NCBI GenBank assembly: GCA_028285035.1 | Contig: JANQQF010000052.1 | Span: forward strand, 1 to 17,471 | DNA length: 17,471 nt | DNA from: Phycisphaerae bacterium | Lineage (GTDB): Bacteria > Chloroflexota > Anaerolineae > 4572-78 > J111 | Reading direction: 5' to 3' | Shown here: positions 6,540 to 15,500 of the stretch, one piece after another | How positions within the stretch are numbered: the stretch's first letter is position 1 | Layout of the letters: each line of letters starts with the position of its first letter | Notes under the pieces: generated by a model | Databases searched by the model: none | What the model saw: only the letters and a program-made list of their open reading frames with translations | Told to the model about the DNA's origin: nothing | Program-made: the position numbers and the translations under genes

Positions 6540-9500
6540 TTTTCTCGGCAACAGCACAGCCAACTGGCCGAGCAAGAAGAGCAGCAAGCCGTCCAACGCA
6601 CGATTGAAACCAATCAGGCTAAAGCTGCCGAGCGGGATTTCGATCCCACAATCAATCCGTTGGCGGAGGTTGGCCCTCCCCCTAACCCCCTCCCACTGGG
6701 AGAGGGAACAACGGCATCCCCTATGGAGGGGACTGAGGGGGGGCTATTCATCCCTCAACTACAAGACACCGACGACTGTACCAACCGCGTTTCGGCCACG
6801 GATTGTGATGGCGATGGCCTCTCTGATGAGATTGAAGTGGTTAAACTGGGAACCGACCCCGACAACGTCGATACCGATGGTGACCGCATTAGTGATAAGG
6901 TTGAGGTCGAAGGCTTCAATCTCAATGGTCAGCAATGGTATTTGGATCCAACCAATCCCGATAGCAACGGCGATGGGGTTCAAGATTTTCTGGAGTGTCT
7001 TAATTTAGCCGATGTGGGCGTTGATGGCATCTGGCCCATTACTCAGCTTGGCTCAACCTGTGAAAATACCGATGGGGATACAACGCCCGACGTATTTGAT
7101 TTTGACAATGACGGCGACGGCGTACCCGATACCTTGGATGCCTCGCCCAACTTTGCCGATGGGGTGACTAGTAATGCCCAGAGCCAAATTCGGCTTGATT
7201 TGAACAACGTCACCACTAACAAGACAACCTTTGTTGATTTCCAAATCCGCCCCAAAAATCCAGATAACCTCTGGCAAAATAACAATGTTTTTGACTGGCC
7301 GGAAAATGATAAATCAGGGCAGATTACCCGCGTTTTTACCACCACCTTTGCAGATCTCAGTGACAGTGACAACCCAAATCCCAAATTGGGCCGAGGGGAT
7401 GTGATGTTGAGTCCGATGCTACAGATTAAGGTGGCTGATCCTGACGTCAACACAGCGAACCCATCAGGTGGTTTGCCCGTCGATGCTACGTTCAGCGGTG
7501 ATATTGCCACGGCGGTCTATACAGAATGGCTTGATATTGATGTAATGAATGATCACGTCATTTCCATCAGTGAAGATGAGGTGGATGGGGCACTTTATGC
7601 CTACGTGCCGTTGGCCCAAGTGACCGACCCTGTTGGTGATACACCCGTGGCCTGGGCGGCCCGCATGGTCTACCGCCCCGAGCTAACGACGTGGGGGCAA
7701 GCGCATCAAGTCAAGCTTATTTGGCTGGTCACGGTCCTACAAGATCGGTGTGACACCAGCGGGATGTCGAACCCCGATGACCTTGATGCCCGAAAGACGT
7801 GGTGTGCCGATTATAGTAATTGGGTCACCGAGAAAAGCGTGATCCAAACCTATTACGAAGATTTTCATCTGACTGGTTTAACCGTGACCGAAGATCATGG
7901 CTCTAAAACGGCGGTGATTGCCCAAACCGATGCTCTCAGTGTTACGCCTGAGAAACATCTGTGGCAACTGGCGACGAAATTGCAAAGTAGCTTCCTGGTC
8001 GGGGATAAAAAAGATAGCAACACCCGCTTTGCTATTGAAGAGATCAAACATCGATTTGATAAAGATACCACGCCCTATAATACGGGTGATGCAAAGTTGT
8101 GGGATATTCCCAATGATAAACTTATCGTTAAAGATGGTAGTGCTGCCGACCTCCCGACGGCCCTGAGCAATCTACAAACCACTGTGCCTGACCTGTTGAA
8201 CACGGCCTATAGCGGCGCAGCGGTTGGTGATGTGGTCAACTTGCTTTTTGCTCGTGAGGATATGCTGCGTTCAGCCATTCTGGAAGAAACTGATTTGGTC
8301 ACGATCAATGGAACGGCCATCAGCGTCGATCTTTCAACAGCCCTGCTGAATACCTACGCTAACATTAATTGGACTCCGTATCAACGCGGCAGTGCGAAGT
8401 GGAATGCCTATGATGCCATCGATTATGCGATTGATGAGTTGGAGCCAGCCCTCCAGACAGATTTGACCCTCAATGATCTCAACACAATTGTGGGTGGAGA
8501 TGAGATTAGTAATGAGGCTGCGGCTAGAGATGGGGCGATCCTGTTTCTTCAGATTTACTACCTCACCTATTATCGTGGTCTGGCCGACCTTGTCGAGATT
8601 GATGGGGAAATTGTGGGCACAGATATTGTTAACGATGCTGACTTTGCCCTGAATGGCCAGGATCCGGTTGTTCTGGTTGCCGCTGATATGGTCGACCTAT
8701 TAGCCGCGCTCATCGAGTCAGAGATCACGCTGAAGGTCAATGGGGAGGTGGTTGCCAACAGTAACTTTGAGGCAACACAATTGCGGAGCTTCCTGTTGGA
8801 GAGTGCCTCCTTTGGTGATGCCTTGCTGGGCACCATTATTGCTGAGTCGGGCGGGACCCTGGTCGGAGCGGGTGTGGAGTGGGTTGCCAAGAAAGTCTAT
8901 AAAAAACTCAACAATTTTTCCAAGACTACGCCGACCTATGGAAAGTGGGTTAAACGCGGTGGCACAACATTGAGCGTTGCCTCTGTTGGACTGGCCTTGG
9001 GCAGTGAGTTTCTGATAAAGGATGAAAATCTAAAACGAACGGCTCTGCTCGTAGCTACCGGTGCTACGTTTGGCTCTGAGGTTTTTGGCACAATCGGGGC
9101 CTATAGTAAGTTGGAGAATTTGGCCAGACTTAAGAGTTTGAGTACTACGAAATTTGGCCAGGTTTACAAAACAGCGATAACCAAGCAGATGATTGCCATC
9201 AAAAAGGTGGTTGCAGTTGGGGCCGTGATGGGCTTCGTTGTTGAGACGGTTGTGGTCTTTGGTTTTCTCATTGCCACGCACCTACTGGATGGGATCGAAC
9301 TTGGCTCCATTCAATCCAACTTATTGATTTCAGAGTCAATTGGGCAGTTCGTTGTGGCCGTCATCACGGCGGCGATCTCCCTAACGGTGGTTGGGGCGAT
9401 CCTGGTTGGTATATTTGCCGCGATTGATGCGGGGATCGGCCTCATTTGTGAATTAGCCGGGGTTGACCCTAATTCTGATGTCCGCAAGTGGGTGTGTGGC

Positions 9501-12500
9501 GGCTTTAGCGGGGCAATTGCCTTGGGCGTGTCCTATCTCATCTACGATTACTTCACGCCCTATGATGTCAATAATGAGGATCGGCTTGAAATCGAGTTTG
9601 GCATAGGCCGCCTCTTGAAAAATACCGATACGGTTGGTTTTGTGGCTGGCAATGCGCTGGAAATCAGCGCGACAATTTCAAACACCATCAGTTTGGCAAA
9701 TCCCGAACGGGTGATTATCAAAACCAGCTATTTGAAGCCCGGTACAACCAAGTTGGATCGGGAGCGGTTGAAGGATATTGGCAAAACATCGACCTTTGTT
9801 TACAGTATCAATGGGAACCCCGCCCCAAATGCGGGTGATAATCTGGGTCTCAACGGCACAAGCTGGCAGGGGGACACCGCCCGGTTCGACCTCAACGATC
9901 AGGTGGTTTTAAGTGAAGGGGTGAACAGCTATCCTCGCGTTTACCTCAATGAGGCCTATAGCTTGGCGACGATTGAATGTTGGGGCTTTATTGGGGCGGA
10001 TGAAAAGGCCACCTGTGATGAGACAAGACAATTCAATGGAGCCAATGATACCCTTATCGGTAACTTGTTTACCTATGATGTGTTGCCGACAACGGTTAAT
10101 GGCTTCCCCAATTTCATCCTGTCTGCTCACCCCCAGCTTGATGTGGACGGGGATGGTCTACTGGTTAGAGGCAGTGGCCTGATTGACCCCGATGATACCA
10201 CTTGGGATACAGATGCAGACGGGCTTTCGGACTTCTGGGAAATGAATACAGCTGGGTTTAACCCAGAGACCCAGGATAGCGATGGTGACGGCTTGAAAGA
10301 TTACTGGGAGGCCCTTTACCGCACCCGCCCCGATGTGCAAGATACGGATGGCGATGGTCTGACCGACGGTGAGGAGTTCTTCCACTCCAATGCCTTGCAC
10401 CCCTATCAGGCGGACAACTCTACCTGGAGTGGGGGCTGGACCATTGTTTATGATTACAACGGCAATCAAAGTTTGCAAACAGGTGTTTCTGCCGACCCAT
10501 TTGAGACCGACTCCGATCAAGATACGATTTTGGATAATTTGGAACGGGTTTATGGCTATCATCCGGCGTTGCCCTCGATCAAGAACGTCCTCACCCTTGA
10601 TGCGCGAGCAACCTCATCTATCTACAAACCGGGCAGCACCATCGGCTACACCGCTACGGTTAAAAACGAGCTTGACAATCGGGTGGCTTATGGTTTGCTT
10701 GAAGCCGAGTTCCCGGTAGACAACCTCGACGATCAGCAAGTGATCAATGCGATTTATCCAAAGGTTAAGGCTGAATTGACCGGACAGGTCACGGCCCCTA
10801 ACGTCAACACCTCAACCACCCAGGATTTGGTGGTACGAGCCGGGGCCTTGATTGAAACCTCGGCGGTGAATGAAGTCTTTGTGCTGCCCTTTGATGGCAC
10901 AACCACTGACACCGCCTTCCTCGATGCCACCTCGGCCCGCAAGGACTTTGTTTGTTACGATAATTTAGACAATTGTCCTACAACAAACGGTGGGACAATT
11001 ACATTCGACGGGAGTGATGTGATTTCTCGTGGCCACGACCCTGAAGTTGATCTACCGATCTTTAGTATATCAGCCTGGGTCAAACCGACGGCACGAGGCG
11101 GTGAGATATATGGTGACGTTGGTGACTTCCGAATTGAGCAGACAAATGATGGCAAGGTCAAAGTGATTGTCGATAATAGTCGGAGTCTGGTGTCAACAGC
11201 CGCGTTAACGCTTAACCAGTGGAACTATGTCGTTGTGACGTATAACAATGGCACCGTTAATATCTTTGTTAACAGTATCCGCTCGGCTACATCAACAACT
11301 ATGGGGAGCACTACGCCTCAGAGCAGTGTGACCGGCATCGGGTATCAATTCCAGGGTGAGATGGACCGCATTGCCCTACATAATGTTGAACTAACAAAAG
11401 AAGATATCTTTGAGGTCTATGGTGGTTTGGTCGCACATGTAACGCTAGATGATGGTGTTGTTCAGGGGAATGGCAGCTACTGTGGCTTTACCGACTCCAT
11501 CTCGCAACGAGAATTTGCCTGTCATCCCACGGCCCAACGTCGGCATTTTCTGCGAAACACAAACACGGCAAACAATGAACAGTTCGCCCCCAGCCCCGAT
11601 ATTTTTACAGGCGTGGTGGGTGATAGTATCCATTTGAAACGAACCATTGGGCTTGAGGATGCTGATTTTCCGCCCCCGAATGTCGAATACTACGATGCAA
11701 GCACCGACAACTATCTACACTTCCCTCATCAGTTGGAGATGGCTGGAACCACGCCTGGCGAAAATGACAATGCCTTCAGTATTGCGATGTGGCTCCATCC
11801 TTCACAGCGTCCGTATGGCTATACTGGCCCTAATGGTGGAACTCAAGAAGCACTCCTGACGATGCCCGACCGGGAAAACGCGGGCGAACCCTACAACAAC
11901 ACGCCGCCAATGTCGGCCCGTAGCGGTGATGGGGGCCAGGTACGGATATGGACCACCGGGCAAGGGCGTCACCTTAAAGCGAAGGTGGGCGGTTGTACCA
12001 CCGCCATCGCCGCCGATTTCCTGTTTGAGCCAACTGACTACTCTCAAACAGGTGTTATCTTCATCAACCCCGTCAATCGCTGGACGCACGCCGTCGTTGC
12101 CTATGATGGCAGCAGCACCTTAAGCATCTACAAAAACGGGCAGGAGGTTGTCTCCGTACCCTGTTCTACCAGCACCAGCTTCGAAACCGTCGATGGCTTT
12201 ACGATTGGGTACGCTTCACTTAATAATGATTGGCGTCATTATCCAAATACATTTGCAGGCTGGATCGATGAATTCCGCATCTACAACTACGGCTTCACCG
12301 AAGCTGACGCTGAAGACCTCTATCAAGGAACAAACGTTAAGTTCGACTTTAATGGCCGGACTGGACAGAGCTTCTTTGAGAATAGCTCAACCAACAGCGT
12401 GACTGGGACCTGCTCAGGGAGTAACTGTCCTGAAAGCGGCCTGCCCAGTATCGACAACCAAGGTGTGCGCTTCGATGGCAATGACTATATCGAACTGTCA

Positions 12501-15500
12501 GAGAATGCGTCTGAAATGGGGTATGGTAGTGGTGATTTTACCGCAATGGCCTGGGTTAAAGGATATGGGGCTATCTTTGGGGCTGAAGCGGATGGTACCA
12601 ATAATGGCTTTCTGATGGGTGTGATTGACTCACGCCCCTATATGGACTTCTGGGGATCAGATCGTACGCTGTATCCTGGCTCCTCGCACGACACCTCAAA
12701 ATGGAATCACATTGCCTTCCGCTACCAAGAAGTAGATGAGAACAATAACTTTATCGGCGAGATGGCCATCTATCGGAATGGGGGACTTGTTCAAACTAAA
12801 ACTGGCGTAACGTTGCCAGCGAATCAAGGTAGAACCTGGATCGGTCGGGCTTATAACGGTAATGGCGGCAGTCAAACGTTCATTGGAATGATTGACAATG
12901 TTGTGATTGCCGAGTATGCGTTGGGTGAATATGAAATTCGAGATTATATGGAACAGGCACCGCGTACGAGCCTCCACTTGGATGAGGGGCTTGAAAATGT
13001 GGTGCAAAATATCACCAGCTATAGCAGCGATGGCTACCGTGAGGTGACCGCCACCTGTTCGGGTGATGGTTGTCCTGTGGCCGGTAGTCGCGGCCAAATG
13101 CGTGAGGCTCCTGTGTTTGACGGCAATGATATGTTGACCATCAATCATACGACCTTGAATTTACACCTATACAGCATCGGGCTATGGGTTAAGCCAACAC
13201 AGGAAAAGAACGATTACCAACCGTTGATTGTGAAACAAGACAGCAACGGTGATAATCGAAACTATGGCTTGTTCATCGCCCCCAATAGTATGAACGTCCA
13301 TTACAGTTTGCAACACGAGAATGACTGTGACACCTATGTCTCTGCGGATAGCACGGGGGAACTGAACAAAGATCAGTGGAACCACGTGATGATGACCTTT
13401 GATGGGTGGGAGTCAAAAGTTTATATCAACGGGACGCTGCAAGGGACCACGGCTTATACGGGTGCCCCCTGTTGGAACAATAATCAGCCCGTTAAAATTG
13501 GTGGCGAAGTGAATGCCTACACCGGGTTTGAAGGTAGCCTTGATGAGATTGCCATCTACTTTGGGGCACTCAATGCCGAAGCCATTAAAGACCTTTACGA
13601 TTATCAATCGTCCTGGTTTGATACAACGGTGCATCAGCAAATTAAGATTGATGCGGCGGCCCCACAGGTTGATGTTGGCGACTCGCCCATGTTCCTTGAT
13701 CAACAAACGCGAATGCTCAGTCTCGTCGCCTACGATGGGGACTCTGGGCTGCAATCTGTTTCGGTCGAGATTACGGATCCACAAAGTGGTGTCTCCACGC
13801 AAGCGGCGACGCTCAGTGATGAAGCAAATTCATCGGCCTGGTTCTACAACTTCGCCCCGGATCAGTCAGGACGTTACACAGTCAAAGTCACGGCGACCGA
13901 TGGGGCTGGATACACCACAACCCAAACGAAGCTGATTGATGTCGATAATACCTCACCCCGTTCAACCCTGACTGGCAGTAACTACAATGGCCAAAATAAA
14001 GAACTCTCTCTGATCGGAACGGTGAAGGATCCGTCAACCCCTAGGAGTGGTTTGGCTCACAAGACAATGACGGTTGATGTTAAGGATCGAAATGGCAACA
14101 GTGTTTCAGGATCAATAGCGGCAGATATTACGGACAAAATTGGGAATATTATACTCCCAGTACCTGTCTGGAGTACGGCCTACCCATTCCCGGTCATACC
14201 GTATGGCCAATTTACGGTGCAGGCGAATGTGGCTGATAACGTTGGCAATGTTTTCGACAATGGGCTGGAGAACGGGACAATTCTGCTTGATGAAATCGGC
14301 CCGATTGCTGACGTCGTCACCGACCAGTACATCCTTGATGCTGGAACAACCTCAATCGGTGGCACGGCCAGTGACATTGGCTACGGTCTGACCGAACAAC
14401 AGACAGTAATGCACTTTGAAGAAATAAGCGGGGCCACCGAGTTTATCGATGGCTCGCCAGGGCAAATCTTGGCCACTTGTGTTAACGCCAGTTGTCCGAC
14501 GGCTGGTGAGGCTGGTCGATATGGCTCGGCAGCCAGTTTTGATGGGGTGGATGATATTCTGACGCTGGGAACAACCCCCGCGATCTCTGGGACAGACGCC
14601 TTTGCGATCTCAGCCTGGATAAAAACCAGCCACAGCGGCAGCAACCAGGTGATCCTCCAGCAGCGCGACACCGACCCAATTAGCAATGGTCAGCACCAGT
14701 TTATGATCATCTCCAGTGGACACGCCTACTGGTGGAGCTATGGTGATGATGGTTTTGGCTGGCAAATCCAATCCGACCAGACTGTGAATGATGGGCAGTG
14801 GCACCATGTGGCCGTGGTTCGAGAGGCAGATGGGACCGGACGTCTCTATATCGATGGGGTGTTGGATGAGGTGAAAATCGGCACACCCCGCAATCTGTTG
14901 CCAACTCAAACTGTTTATATTGGCGGGGACTACCCCTCAAATGGACAGCTATTCAACGGTTTGCTTGATGAAGTGACCATTTACAGCGGTGCGCCTAGTG
15001 CGGATGAAATCTACTATATGGCTAACCCACTCAACAGCACCATCACTGATGTCGAGGTGCGTTTCCGTAGCTATGACGAGCGAGACATTGGGCAGGATGA
15101 GGGCACGTGGATCACTGCGAGCCTGCCGACCAGTGAACAGAACTTCGCCAAGTGGTCGGTGTCAGTGCCAACCTTAGTGGCAGGTGAACTTTATAAGATT
15201 GACCTAAAGGCCACGGATTCGCAGGGCAACACGCGTTACATCGGTGATCTATGGACTGGGGTATACAACTCGTATGATCTTGAGTTGACAGCCGAAGCTG
15301 ATGTTAGCTCAGTTGTGCCGGGAGACCAGATTACCTATACGGCCACCTACACCAATGCCAGTCTCAGTGCGGTTGATGATGCGACGATTACGATGACGGT
15401 GCCAACAGATACCAGTTTCAATACTAGCCTGAGCCATCCGGCTTGGAGCTGTGTACCAGATACCAAGACCGATAGTGTCTGTACTTATTCGGTCGGTACA

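Noticed and set aside
6384..6540. Frameshift or gene boundary at the internal signal-like helix
   Set aside because: The frame is continuous, no stop is present, and no good ribosome site precedes the internal Met345.
6502..7008. 168-codon open frame inside the giant gene, different frame
   Set aside because: It overlaps the membrane hairpin and TSP3 coding sequence, whose frame gives clear domains, and it has no recognisable product.
6765..7142. Dockerin modules suggested by DxDGDG repeats
   Set aside because: The five loops lack the paired 22-residue dockerin repeat layout and sit internally; the TSP3-like pattern fits better.
7043..7510. 155-codon minus-strand frame inside the giant gene
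   Set aside because: It is antisense to recognisable calcium-binding coding sequence and has no domain of its own.
10869..15023. CRISPR or tandem DNA repeat array
   Set aside because: The repetition is at protein level (LamG modules of about 200 residues) with diverged DNA and no short identical repeats with spacers.
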